Shown here piece after piece: positions 28,396 through 42,400 of a stretch of DNA of 64,000 nucleotides (its first letter is position 1; every line of letters begins with the position of its first letter). Below the pieces are notes generated by a model. That model saw only the letters and a program-made list of their open reading frames with translations. It was not told the origin of the DNA and did not search any database. The DNA is from Enchytraeus crypticus (Eukaryota; Annelida; Clitellata; Enchytraeida; Enchytraeidae). Made by a program: the position numbers and the translations under genes. Where the stretch lies: NCBI GenBank assembly GCA_905160935.1, contig CAJHZI010000189.1, positions 274,501 to 338,500 of the forward strand. The letters are read 5' to 3'.

Positions 28396-30600
28396 GAGGT
28401 CTATTTATATTTGAACAATAAGCTCATTGATATTGGAACATATTTAAACTATGACGCTAATCATTATACAATGAAGATGAAATATGCTTACTAACCAGAG
28501 TATATTGCAGCAAACGGACATGGAATGAATGAAATTTCAAAGGCATTAAGGACTTTCTGATTAATAAATATGATTATTGTTTTGTCAATTTAAATGTTCA
28601 AATTTAGACTCTGACCTGCAATTAAAAATATAAATAAAATAAATTTTTGTAAGGTTGTCTCGATGAAATATGAGTTTTATTATTGATAGTATTGCTAGTA
28701 ATTGTTACTTTGAAGTTTATCCATATATAAGATTATATCAGTTTAAGAAATTCAGTAACGGTTCAATATCCGAACACCCTTGCAAATGTAACTTTCACCA
28801 TTAGGTAGTAGTTTATTCAGTACACAGAGTTTGTTTATGACTACGTCATAATTTTGCTCGTAATGAAAGCTGCAGCTCTGTACCTAAAGAAAGAAGCAAT
28901 AGTAAACGATTTAAGTTATTGCTGCCTTAGTGCCGTGTGACCTTATATCGTATATATACTCTATACATCGCAAAAGGTTGATAATGATAAAAACAATCTG
29001 ATTAAAGTTCTACCATCGCCCAAGACAACATCGAATAGAAGCAAAAGAAAGCTTCTATTAATTAATAATAATCGAAAATGTTAGACAGTGAAAGCCAAAA
29101 AACCAAGTTTAGCGTTAGTTTCTGCTCAATATCAGTGACGGGGAGATCAGTGACGGACGGGGAGTTCGCTGGATTTGAACCCTGCACCTACTAATCCGCT
29201 GTGGAAGAAATTGTCAACAAGCTACCCTTTAATTAATAATTAGAATTTAGCCCTAGAGTTAAGGCCAGTAAGACCTTAATTCAATTAGACTACAGAGTTA
29301 TATTAATTTTTTCCAGTGTGTTTGAATTTGGTCTGTGGAGTAACTTCGTCAAATATGTGCTAGAATTTTAGCGTTTACTTGTAATTGACACTTGAGTTTA
29401 GAAAACAGAGTTTGCAATATCTCACTCAATATACATTATTGTCACATCGGCATATAGAGAATCACTGAACCGTGATTCCAAAGAAAACGCCCGCCTGTAT
29501 CTGTTTGTAAAGTGGTCAGACGGCAGAGCTGCAATTTTTTAGGTTTGACTTTTGTGTGAATATTTTTTACTATTATTAAGAATACTACACAATACAGTTG
29601 GCAATAACAATAAGTGTAGAGGTAAATATTGAATATCTATTAAGTGACCTTATTGAAATGTATTCCTTTTGGCATTCCCTCGTCTTACAGATGTTTGGCA
29701 TTGTTTCACAAAAGTTTCCATTGGCCGAACAAAGCTTTTACCCTTCTCGTTTAGTAAAGTTTTTGAAATATCAAATTTTTTGTAGCAGACTAAATACTAA
29801 AATTTTAAAATCTTTCCTACATTTGAACTTTTAACCATTTGCAGATGTTTGAGAAGATTATAAAATTTATTCAGCCAGCTAGAAGTATTTTGCAACACGG
29901 GGCAAATTAAAAAAGTAAGTACCTGTATATAATTCTCGAAGTCATTTCGATTTCTAGATGATGTCAGGGACTGTCCCGAAGTATATGTCAACTTTTACAG
30001 CGAATGTTCGAATATTATGGACTAAATGCTAAATATCTGCTTGTTATGAAATTCCTTAGTTTAGTACCTTATTTACTCTTTTTGAGAGATTTTCAACAAA
30101 TTTTGTTTATAATAATTTATATTCATATTTAGTCTAATACATTTGAAATCATTTATAAGAATACCTGTCCTAGGAGGAACGATACGTTCAGCTCACCGTC
30201 AACTTCAGAAGCTCTTCAGCTCTTATAAAACTACGACGAAAATATTCTTTCTGTTTATTTGAGAGCAGTTGAATATGTAGAGCAGCGGATATTAGGCGAT
30301 TCACAACAGAAGAAATAGGGAACTTAATATTATTGCTTCTCAAATTCTAGCATTATCCTGTCATTGTCGCAGTACCTGCACCGAAATATTGCTATACCAA
30401 ACTATTGCATTCTTTAAATCATGGGCTTTTGCTCTTGTTGTCCAATGGCCACTGACGTTCCAGTCCAAGGATATGTGTATCCATGGGTGTGTACCCAGTT
30501 CACGCTTTTTCCATCCACTCTGGCAACAAAAATTAAAACGAATGGTGTGAATGGGGTAAAATGGGGTAAAATGGGTTAAAAGCCATCATTTCATTACAGT
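28396..30600. other. Intergenic AT-rich DNA with one SINE
   Basis: 29098-29210 is an inverted, diverged family-C SINE (GGATTTGAACCCTGCACC). Apart from it I see no gene, array or element in this 2.2 kb. Confidence 0.5.
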
Positions 30601-30839
30601 TATACAAAATAAAATAAAAAGATAAAAGGAAGAATAAAAAACGTAGGCCTCTGCTGAAAATTAGAGGCAAAAAATCACACTTAAAAACTGCAGCAAAAGT
30701 TTGTCAAATTAGTGCCATTATTGTGAAGTAGATGAACCACAACTGAAAGCATCTTTAAAATATCTTGATCACTATTAGAACTGAATTATAGAAGTAAGCT
30801 TATACACATAATAAACACAAAGATAATTATAGTGAAAAC

Positions 30840-31290
30840 TTTGGTTTAGCAACGTTATTGTATGGATGTGAAACGTGGACATTAAGGAAGGAAGATATTA
30901 GAAAACTAGAGGCATTGGAATTATTCTAGATTTGGAGAAGAATGGAGAGGATTAGCTGAACTCAAAAGGCTACAAAAGAGGAAGGTCTGGAGAGAGTTGG
31001 TACAGATAGACAGGTGCTAAATGTATTAAGCAATAGGAAGAATAGTTGGATAGGACACATTCTAAGGGGGAAAGTCTACTAAAAGAGGTCATAGAAGATA
31101 GAATGGAAGAAAATAGAGGCAGAGGCAGGCCGAGATTAGGTATGTTGGATGATTTAAGAACTGATTTCATGCCCACTCCTATTTGGACATGAAAAGGAAA
31201 GCTTAAGAGAGTGGAAGACAGAGACGAGTGGAGGCGTTACATAGCATGGACCTGCCAGTAGGCAGTGCACTAAGAGAGAGTTTACTATAT
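30840..31290 (+). mobile_element. LINE 3' end (post-RT region)
   Basis: Reads YGCETWTLRKEDIRKLEALE, RRMERIS, NSWIGHILRG and RGRGRPRLGMLDDL, the well-known C-terminal part of an animal LINE ORF2. Ends GTAGGCAGTGCACTAAGAGA, like 13690-13870 and 38860-39297. The frame is broken. Confidence 0.85.
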
Positions 31291-31320
31291 ACATGTATAT
31301 ACATGTACACTATATATATA

Positions 31321-31343
<23 letters not shown>

Positions 31344-31362
<19 letters not shown>

Positions 31363-32450
31363 AATTTTAGTGACTTCTCAAAAGCATTTGATAGTATTCA
31401 TAGGGACACTTTATGGAAAATAATAAGGAGATTTGGAATTCCTGAGAAATTCACTGAGTTGTTTAAACTGTTATACGAGAATTCTTCATGCAATAGAAAA
31501 ACACCAACAGGAGTCACTGACTCTTTCAATATTGTAACAGGAATCACACACGGATGTATCTTTCGCCCTTCCCTTTTCTGCTAGGGATTGATTTCGTAAT
31601 GAGAAAAGCTTTCGATGAAAGAGAATGGGGAATAAATTTGGGTCATAGGAAATAAGCTGACCTCGATTTTGCGGACGCCTTAGCCTTACTAACAAACAAT
31701 ATGCATCAATTTAAAAAAATGACAACGGCTTTAGAAGAAAAAGCAATAACAGTTGGATTAATAATTAGCTCCGGAAAAACACAACTTCTCCCAACTGCAG
31801 TTCCAAACAAATTTAACAGTTAATCCGAGGGAGATTGAAAGAGTAAAAACGTTCACGTATTTAGGCAGTACAATATCGAAAAACGGATCAAGTGAAAAAT
31901 TGTGGAATGCAGAATCGGTAAGGCATATGACGACTTTCAATGACTGCAACATATTTGGAAAAGCGATAGAATTGATGTGGGACTTAAGAAAAACATTTTA
32001 TTCAACCATTGTTTTGATGTATGCGTGTGAAACCTGGGAAAGTACTAATAAAATAAAACACAAAATTAACTGTTTACAACAAAGATGTCTCAGAAGAAAC
32101 TTAAAATTCATTATTTGGAGCACATCAAAAATGAAACAGTACTTGAAAGGTTTGGAGAAATGAAATTAGATGAAATAGTTGCAGAAAGAAGAGTAAGGTT
32201 CTTGTGCCACTATTAAGAAAGCCTAATGATAGATGTGCAAAGACTGTAATGAATTGAACGCCAAGTCAAGGAAAAAGGAAAAGAAGAAGACCTAGAGGTA
32301 CTTGGTTCAATACGATCAACAAAGATTTGAAAACTTTGAACATTTCATGGGAAGATGCTGTGAAGGTTGCTAAAGACAGAAAAGATTTGAGGAATGTTGC
32401 CGCCCTGTGTCCTCTTCAGAACCCATGGAACTGATGATGATGATATATAT
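31344..32450 (+). mobile_element. 5'-truncated LINE inserted in an (AT)n tract
   Basis: Begins in the RT at SDFSKAFDSIHRDTLWKIIR, then TGITHGCIF and DLDFADALALL (expected FADD, here FADA, so the second catalytic Asp is lost). The C-terminus has KGKRRRPRGTWFNTI and DRKDLRNVAALCP. Several stops. (TA)n runs directly before (31310-31358) and after (32445 on), which indicates insertion into a microsatellite. Ends in (TGA)n. Confidence 0.85.
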
Positions 32451-32515
<65 letters not shown>

Positions 32516-32535
32516 ATATAGGCTTGTTTATACTA

Positions 32536-32577
<42 letters not shown>

Positions 32578-32590
32578 TAGTATAAACACG
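32445..32590. repeat. (AT)n tract with a large AT palindrome
   Basis: About 32523-32590 is an inverted repeat with TGTTTATACTAGTATATA on the left and its complement ATATATACTAGTATAAAC on the right, separated by more (AT)n. Confidence 0.9.
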
Positions 32591-33569
32591 CAAATGAGGT
32601 GTATCAGATGGCTATCAGAACGGAGAAAATGTGAAATACGTTTACAAGTGTCTCCAGAGAATTCTACTCTGACTATAGGGATAGCAAGCCTATGTGCGTA
32701 TCTATCTGTATGCTAACTCGAATAGCAAGCAGTGCCTTATATATTAGATTAATAGACCTTGGACACTAGCGCAACATGTATGCAACGTTTAAATTCGTAA
32801 CATTGTCGGCATTGTATTTCTGTTGGTCTATTATAAAGAGATGTAAAAGAGTTGTGTATGCCACAGTAAATTCGCAGGCTCTTATTGTCATGCTAAGCAA
32901 GATGGCTGCACAAGCTTATAATATATGTATATATCGCCTGGCTCTTCTTAAGAAAGCTGGCGAGGCGTATCCAAAGCTTATCTACCCAACACGATGTAGA
33001 ATCAACCCAACCCGGTGTAAACGGAAAGTCAAGACTTTGTTATTAGTTTATAGGCAACACGGGCCAGAGAAAGGCTCCGTAGACTATGTATGAGGAGCCA
33101 AGAAACAAGACTACAACATAAAGTCCCCCTTTTAGGTAAACAAATATTAGATTAAGTCGTTTTTAATCTTTCCTTGATTAGAAAATAAAAATTGATACAA
33201 ATATGCAATTGTATCGGATTTGAAATCATATAGGATAGCGTACATAGGGATACGGATAACAAGATCAGTAAAGAAAGTTTTGATTTAATTCAATCATAAT
33301 CAATGGATTATCAATATGATTAGTGACAGAGAAATGATTAGATAAGAGCAGCAATGAAGCCATATTGTCCAATATATCAAATAGCGATTAATTGAGATCT
33401 AGACGCTATATAAAACATTGTTTCAATGTGCGATATAATTAATGCTCGTTTGTTGGCAAATTCAATATTTGGTGTATTGCAAATATCACGAGCGGGAGGG
33501 TTCTTGAAGTGAATTTAAGACCTCATGCTTAAGCGGCACCGTACATCGCGAAGCCTATTACTAGTAAGC
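32591..33569. other. Intergenic; no supported gene
   Basis: A 105-codon open frame at 32776-33093 has no recognisable domain and no splice or codon support. Otherwise AT-rich. Confidence 0.4.
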
Positions 33570-33729
33570 TTAAGACTAACCTTTTCCCACCGCAGACATA
33601 ATCAATCTACCCTAACAATTTTTGATCACCCGACTGACTACAGATTGGTCTGGGTGAATTGATCTGTAGTGATGCGTGCTGTGGGGACGTCCCTGACATC
33701 ATGCCTGGATGAAGAAACGGAAGTTAAAC

Positions 33730-33764
<35 letters not shown>

Positions 33765-33780
33765 GTAGTAGTAGTAGTAG
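33570..33780 (+). mobile_element. LINE 3' tail ending in (TTA)n(TAG)n
   Basis: CCTTTTCCCACCGCAGA, TTTTTGATCACCCGACTG, GATTGGTCTGGGTGAATTGA and GGGGACGTCCCTGACATCAT parallel 43265-43490, the 3' UTR of the LINE at 42855-43490. Confidence 0.65.
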
Positions 33781-34034
33781 TAGAAACAGTTATAAATAGC
33801 ATACAAGCCTGCTGAAGGTTGTTACTCAACTCTTCCCTTGACCTTCAATATCGTTACGTCTATATTATGTTTGAACAGTAATGAAAACATGGAAGACACA
33901 CATAGAACAGTCATGATTCAATCTATGCTCTTTGATTAATTTATACGAACGGGATATAATTTGACAACATTTTCCAGATGATGTTAATAATGTTCTACTT
34001 TTCAATCAAAGTGTTTTATTATTCTCTAACATCT

Positions 34035-34285
34035 TCAATTGTTGGTTTGACGAATGGACCAACCGGTGACTGCACGTGTCGTAGAGGGCGACTAAAGCGC
34101 TAAGATCCAAACAAACGCCAGAAAGGCATCCGGTTGGTGAGTGCCTAGACTCCAAAAATTGCTACAAAATGTTACAAAACGAATGGAAAAATAGGGGATT
34201 GATTTATGGCATGGGACAGAGAAGAGTAGAGAAGGTATCCTGACCCTAGTTAGACTGGGATTAAAGGGAAGAAGATAACGATGAG
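34035..34285 (+). repeat. SINE-like family A copy
   Basis: GGTTTGACGAATGGACCAACCGG at the start (slightly diverged) and GACTGGGATTAAAGGGAAGA at the end. Located just upstream of the 19-exon gene. Confidence 0.65.
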
Positions 34286-34526
34286 TGGGATACAATTTCA
34301 CAACATATTCCCAATGTTGTTCATAATGTCCTACGTTTAAATCATTTTGTTGTATTCAACCTATTCAATTGGTTGAGTTTATAAGTAACTTTTCAGAAAC
34401 TAAATTTCAACATTTATGACATTTAAGCTGTAAGCTGCTTTTATTTCTCCTTATATATTAGATATAAATATATTAAATCTGTATGTAATTAAGATATTTA
34501 TGACTATTATTTTAGATAGAGTAAGA

Positions 34527-34581
34527 ATGGCAACATCCACAAGGATACTGAGTATCTCTATCCTAATTATAATCGGTGCAG
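34527..34581 (+). CDS. Exon 1, signal peptide
   Basis: 55 nt, MATSTRILSISILIIIGA, phase 1 end, donor GTAAGA. Leader acceptor TTATTTTAG ends at 34515. Confidence 0.8.
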
Positions 34582-36312
34582 GTAAGACATCATTCTTGAT
34601 TCATCCTGTTATTATATGGGCTACTGTATAACTATCCTAACGGGGGGTGGCAAAAGTAGGTTTTTTGGGATTTAGATTTTATGGGTTACTTTTATTTTTA
34701 TAAAACCCAAGAAACTTGACTGCCCAAAAATAGGCTTTTTTGGATTTTTACATAAAACCTAAAAATTGGAATTTTTTGAAAATATGATAAATTCAAATTC
34801 GATCCAACAATTTGACGCTAACATTTGACAAATGTTGAAATTTATTAGTTAAAGAACTAGTTAAATCAACGGTGCACAATAAATTTTTCATATCTGCCTA
34901 TGATTTCAGAGATTTTTAACTTTCAAAAGTAACTGTGGAAGTATCTAAAAAAACCAAAAACCTACTTTTGACTTGGATAAAAGTAAATTTTTTCACCCTC
35001 ACCCTAACTTCATTTTGGAGTCTGTACAAAGAGCTAATGCTAAAAAATGTACTTTCAGTGTCTATTTTGCACCACATACTAAAGATCCTGTCAGAGAAGA
35101 TTGGTCTACGACTCAAACTAATGACCTCTTTCTTATCAAGCAAATGTTTTCCAATCCCTGCCATACAGTCTGATTCACACAGTGCGATCGACGTCTTACG
35201 ACTTTATTGTTAAAACAATTTGGGGTATCAGTTAAAAAAAACAGTGTGTAATACTATAGCTAACTCTCTATTTAATCTAGAGCAATTCGTAGCGTAAAGT
35301 AGCGGAGAACTAGTTAACTAGTACAATTTTTCGATAATCTTTTTGTCTATCAAATTTCCCAATCCAATGCGTAATTAATATTCTGAATAAATTAACCTGC
35401 ATTAATTAAATAATCTAGCACAAATTAAACCTACAGAAAATGAACATTTTCACGCTAGAAGACGAAATTAACGCAAAAGTGATGCTGAAAGAGGGGCTCT
35501 TCCCTATATAAGCGATCACGCAGTTTCCGTCACGAAATTCTCCGGGGTACCTGAAAATTTACTTCGGGGGTAACGTACTATAGTATGGTACCCCACTAAG
35601 TTTTGTTTTGCGTCATAGGTCAAAGGAGGAGGTTACCTGTTTTACGAAGGAGACGGCCCTGAAATATAAGCACAAAAGGAAAGGTCGCTTGATGTTTTTC
35701 TAGCGGAATGAGAACATTATTTTATCTTTGGCATAAACGTTTAGTTCTAGTATAATGAACATTTTGAGTTTTAAAATATTCACCATCAGAACTGCGAAAT
35801 GTGTCGTTATGCGACAAACTACTTTTCTTGACGATTTGGCTTCATTTAAATAACTCTTTTGGCTCTATAGTTACTGACAATGATGCATTAATTATAAATT
35901 TACTTTTCATGTTATTTATAGCCATTTAATAGAGTAACTATTTCAATGTAATATGCTACTTATTGCCATTTAAATTTTCCAAAACGAATGGGAAATAGGG
36001 GATTTATTGATGAAATGATATGGAACAGAGAGGAGAGAAAAAGGTCTATTCGTATTCCGACCCTAGTTAAACTGGGATTAAAGGGAAGATGCTGATGATG
36101 ATAAAGATTAACATTTTATATGCTATTTAGATTTAGCAAAGAGTCAGGGATGCAACGTGGACACTCCCAATGGACCGGTAACGTGTGCAACGTGTGATGC
36201 AGACGTTAATCCTCAAAACTGCTTGTCTTGTTTTACTGGCTTTCAATTAACAACAGACTCCCCGACCCTTTGTGTAGGTTAGTGGTTACGATACATACAT
36301 GTGTAGGTAGCT

Positions 36313-36353
<41 letters not shown>

Positions 36354-36406
36354 GATAATATACATACTGTACATGTACATGTATCCATGTCTCTCTGTCT
36401 CGCTCT

Positions 36407-36447
<41 letters not shown>

Positions 36448-39400
36448 GATATATATATATATATATATATATATAACCACTATATATTACATATATAATA
36501 GTTATAAATATATTATCTATATATTTACTCCTCAACGAAATGTTTCGTTAAAATATACTGAATGAGAAAAATAATGGGAGTAAATGTTATAATTTATTAA
36601 ATTATTTGATTTAGTACGCATCTAAGACATCATAATTCAATAGTGTGAGCTCGCTAATATCTAATATAATATATGCTCAAACTATCTCCACCAAGAAGCT
36701 AAAAAAGAAAACTATAGCTGAAGAGAACTTCAGTTTAGAAACGATACCAGATCTGACAAATGTTTACAAAATTAACAATTGAAGGTTGATCTCAAATATC
36801 ACAATGAAATTTGCAAACACGCGTAATTTGTAATTAGACGATATCCTGTTTTGCAATATAGGCCTACTATTATTTTGGATTTAGTTGTGAATTTTCATGA
36901 GGTTTTTCCTTTTTGTTAGATTTGCGTGAAATTACATAACTTGATAAACAGTTTGTGAACATGGATCCCTTCCAGATGGATTGACAATTTAATTAATTGG
37001 ATTTATCAGTAGTGAGCATTAGCGAATGATTTGTATTGCATATTTCCAATTCAATAAAAGTGCTTTAATTGTTTAATTAAACTATTTTAAATTAAATTCT
37101 TTCATTAATTATTATAATTTATATTAACTTACTGTATCTTAGCTTGTTTCAAGGATTGCCTGGAATGTTCACGAGTCAATGAATCCTGCATAACTTGTGC
37201 CGTTGAGACAGGCCCTGATTTAACCAACATCGGGCAGTGCGGAGGTATGTCATCTCGTCTTATCTAGTGTTCTGACAAATGCCAGTTCCAATGTAAATCC
37301 TACTCACTGTCTTCTAGCTTCTGAGCTGGTTTCTCTTTCCCTACCTCAGTTCTTGCTTAGTCGCCTTTTACGTTGCGTGCAACAATGTCTCAATAGCGCA
37401 ATGGTTAAGGGTGTACATAACGTCATGAAGGTTTTAATGACAGACCCAGAGGTGAATCGAACTCTCGTGGGTTCGATTCCCAGCCGCGCCGATCTGAGAG
37501 TAAAATCTCGGACATTCACTGGCCAGGCTACACGGAAAATGGACTAAATGGCCTAACGGATATAACATGTGGTATTAAAAGTGATAGATATCAACATAGT
37601 TGATCATTTCACTATAATGTGTGTTATTATTAACAACGCAGTAAGTTGCATTTAATATATTGCATTAAATTCATTGAATAAATATAAACATTCAACAACG
37701 TTCCATGTGTACAATAAAGAAGGCGGAAGGCGAATTCAATAACGACTAATACTGAAGTCAGATTGTTTCAATAAACATCTGTTCGGAAAAGAAATGTCGA
37801 GCTTTTACAGGCCCTGAAAATTAGTATTGAACTACGCACACGTGCTGCTTAATGGTTTAATTAAGTTTTGAAAATAATAGTTATTATTATGGGTACTCAT
37901 TTCATTATATTGCGTCCTATTATTGTCTGTTAATTAATGCAATGAATGCAATTTATTGCAGCCTGCAGTACTAAGGACTGCGCTGGTATTTGTGAGATAA
38001 ACGGAGCAGGAAAGTGCGACATTTGTCTCGATCAATTTGGAGTTGGCGCTGATGGAATTTGCACACGTTAGCGCTCTCTACCAGCTGATATATGTTCTCT
38101 TAATCATATAAGCTATATGTTATATGTTAAAAATGGTGTTTTCATGAATTGTACGGATATCATGAAATTATATTAGTTCTGTTCATTGTGAGACAAGTGT
38201 AGACAACTAGAAGTTGTTCTAATTGTAATAGAATTATAGAGATTACTAATGGCTACAAGCTACTAATGGATAATTTAATAACATTTATTAAATATAATAC
38301 AGGATATTATAATAAAATTAATTAATTCTCTTATAATATAATCCACTGCTTGATATTATAGTAGAATATAGTAATAGCTTTACTAATAGAATTGCTCTGT
38401 TTTATAGTTTAAAAATACTGTATGTTATAATAAAATTAAGTCTTCTACAAAGGCTAAAGGCTACTACATAAAACTAATTGCTGGATATTATTATAGAATT
38501 TATTAATGGATATGATAATTTAATTACTTACTAGGTATGACAATAGTTTCGTTTTAGTGTTAGTCTGAATGATGCGTCATTGAAATACGGTATGAAGATT
38601 AAAATAAAAAAATGATGAGAATGTCCGAAGAAAGGTTAAAATAAAAAAATGATGAGAATGTCCGAAGAAAGGGTAAAGCCATATAAAAAATATGTACTAG
38701 CTTGGAACAGGTAAGGAGTTTCAAGTATAGGCCTATAGGTCACAACATAACAGACGATGAGAAATGCGAGACTGAAATTTGTATCAGGATTTCTAAAGCA
38801 AAATAGGCCTACGACAACAGGAAAGAGCTCTTAACGAAAAGTCAAAAGATAAACACAAAGATAAAGATATTAAAAACTTTGGTGTGGATTACGCTTTTCC
38901 ATTGTTGTGAAACATGGATATTAAGGAAGGAAGAAGTCAGGATATTATAAGCAACGGAAATGTGGATATGGAGAAGAATGGAAAAAGGTTAGAAGGGCAG
39001 TAAAAGTTACAAATGAAGTAGCCTTGAAGAGAGTGGGTACAGATGCGTAGTTGACATTGCTGTAAGAAATGAGAAGAAGAATTGGATAGGACATATTCTA
39101 AAGGGAGATAATTTACTAAGGGAGGCCACAAAAGTAGAATGGAAGTAAACAGATGCAAACGTATAGAGTGATTAGGAACATTAGATGATTTAAAGATCCA
39201 CTCGAATGTGGATATGAAGATTAAAACGAAAGACATAAAACATTGGAGGCGTTATATACCATGGACCTGCCAGTAGGCAGTGCACTAAGAGAGAGATGAT
39301 AACATAATTTATTTTACCGAGATATATGACAAATATATAAGCAACAGAAGCACTTCTAAATCTCAGGCATTTAATTACTAACATTATTTCTAATAATTTT

Positions 39401-42400
39401 CCCCGTGTTGTGTCCGGGTTGTTTGAAGAATTGACCAATCGGCGACTGCACGTGTCGTAGAAGGCGACTAAAGTACTAAGATTTCTAATTATACTAAGAT
39501 AAATACCAACGTCAGAAAGAGCATTCGGTTGGTGAGCGCCTAGGCTCCAGAAATTGCTACAAAATTTAAACGTATGGAAAAATCTCAAATAGGGGATTGA
39601 CTGATGATATGATGTAGGACAGAGAGGATTTGAGCCAGTCTATTTGTATCCCGATCCTAGTTAGACTGGATTCAAGGGAAGATGATGATTAAGATGATGA
39701 TTTCTAATAATTTACTATTGATTCGGAAACATGGTTGGTTATATTAGTTAACTTTGGATCAAGAGAATAAAGAAAAAAAGATGAACCTATAAGAAAACAC
39801 ATGATGAACTTATATATATATCGCATCTTTTTAAGTTTCATTAAGAACCCTATGTCAATAATTTATATCTTACAGCCTGCACACCACATTGTAAGGTCTG
39901 TCCTGATAAAAACACAACTGTCTGTACCGTGTGTATGCCGGGCTATGGCATTGTTCGTCCTGGACTAACTTGTGACAGTAAGTGTCATACATTGAGTGAG
40001 TGCAATTCGATGAATAAACTGTATTTATATTATTGGCCTTTCTTCTCTAGATGGAATGCTGACCTTTGTTTTTACTATAAACTACTAACAATTACTATGA
40101 AGTATGAAACATTAACTATTATCTATTACTTTGAACTTTTACTGTGCTTTTACATTGAATTCATAGTATTTAGTCTCTAATCAATCTGATTAATTATTCG
40201 TATTCCGCTAAATTGGTCATTAATAAAATTAGGCAACTATGCCTCTTGTTACAAGTAAGCTTATGTTTAGAAAATTAGTACAATACTGTATAGATAGAAA
40301 ACTATTACTAGTACTATGCAATTAGCAAACAAGTACAAGTACAGTATATTTTGAAAAGAAATCAATGTTAAAGCTTATTTATTTAAACGCAATTATTTGA
40401 ACATTATAAATCACAAATATTTAAGCCTCTATTATGAGATTGGTTCATGGCTGCAAGATTATTAGGCTCATTTCGTCCATAACTTCAGCAAGTTGTATTT
40501 TGTCAAATTCTAATCGATATAATTAAAATACATGTTGAACTGCAATATTAGAAGAAAATGTAATTGTCTTTTCTGAAAGGCAAGAAAGAGAGTATGCGAA
40601 AATTTTACTGTTGATAGAATTAAATAATTTACATTGATTACCAGACACCTTTTAATAATTAAATAAACTGTGTTCATATAAATTTCTTGAGACTAAATTT
40701 CTACACATTAACGTCTTTATAAAATTCTATTGATACAGACATACTTCTATAATTGATTCAATCAATTGTTATTCCTGTACCTTATATTTAGCATGCGCCC
40801 CAAACTGCACGAAATGTGACACAGCCGGGGCGGGTAGCTGTGACCCTGATGGGTGCCCGGTGGGCCAGAATCCCAATGAAGAGGGCCTGTGTGTTATAAC
40901 ACCTATTACAGGTATTCTAAAGTTTCTTATCATACTTCACTGCAACTTATGTATTTGAAGTCTAATTTAAGTTTATCAAAAGAAAATTTGTGAAATAGTT
41001 TATAATTGTTTAAATGATTTCGAGTTCGTCCAACTAGTCATTGATATTTCAATGTATATTCAATAAAATTCCAAGAATAACTATTGCATGAACTAACTGG
41101 CTGGAGCCAGTGGCGAAGTCGGTAAAGTACTCAACCGCGGATCAGTATGTGCGGGGTTCAAATCCTGGGTTTGGCCGTCACTGACATCGTTTTCGAATGA
41201 GGAAATTGACGTTAACATTAGCATTACTTTTTAAACGATTTCATTTTCGTTCAATAAGTCACTGATATTTCAATATGCATGTATGTATGATAAAATTCCA
41301 CAACTAGCTATTATACTAATATAATAGAAAATATTTTATTATAACTAGAAAAAGGAACCAAAATACAGAAATTTAAATTTAGAAAGTTTACGACAGGAAA
41401 AAATCTACATGCAAATCTCCGTGACATAGTCTACTTGACGGAAAATTGAACGGGAAAATTGTATTTTAGCTAAACAAATTTAATAGCTTAATATTATTTT
41501 AAATTTTTTATAAATGTAACCTGCTTTAAAATATTTTGTCACGTGCTAAGGCTGTGCACCTAACTGCACTAAGTGTGACGAGGCAGGTCCTGGTAAATGT
41601 GATCCGGGCGGATGTCCGAATGGGACAGCACCGGGCACGAATGGAACTTGTCAAGGTATATCCGTGCTAATCTATATTTAAGTTATATTGACAGTTACAG
41701 TTATAGTTACAATTGCAGTTATATCAATCAATAGGAATCAATCAATAAGAATTTAACGTCCGGTACCATAAGGCAAAGTCAGGGACATCTCTTGCAGACA
41801 CAAATTTAAATTTTGTGTCTGCAAGAGACGTAAGGGTGATACGAGAGAGACGTTAATAAGTTATACTGACAATTATAGTTAGAGTTAAGTTATATTTACA
41901 TTTATTGAAATTTTTGTATTGATTAAGTTATCGTATTAGTGTTGTAATAGCAGTGCACATTTGATACTGAATCCACTTTAAAAATTCATATTTAATTCAT
42001 ATATCTAATTCGGGATCTGTGCACTGCACTAAGTGTGAAGAGAAAGGTCCTGGTAACTGAGATTCGGGCGGATGTCCTGCCAAACGCAGATGGCATGTAT
42101 CAAGGTCAACAAGCAAAATGCAAACATATTTTTTTGTTTTCTTTAAATGCCGTAGTTTAAAGAAGTTTATTATTGTTTAATATTACTTCGAAATTATTAT
42201 ATAGTTTATGTGTAAAAGTAAGTTTACTACTGTTAAAAAAATAAGCAATTAATGGTTAATGCTAAATATTTTACATTCATGGGTGTATATTATTCAATTT
42301 TCAAGTACATGTATTAAATTCCTTATACACTGTGTTTTTTATTACTGATACCCCTCATTATTTTTACAATAAACTCGTAAAAGTTGACCGATATTCTTGA

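Noticed and set aside
32776-33093. 105-codon open frame as a gene
   Set aside because: No domain, no repeat partner, no splice or promoter support; length is compatible with chance.
37394-37480. tRNA gene
   Set aside because: Has A and B boxes, but the rest does not fold as a tRNA and the unit continues into a SINE body found elsewhere in the window.
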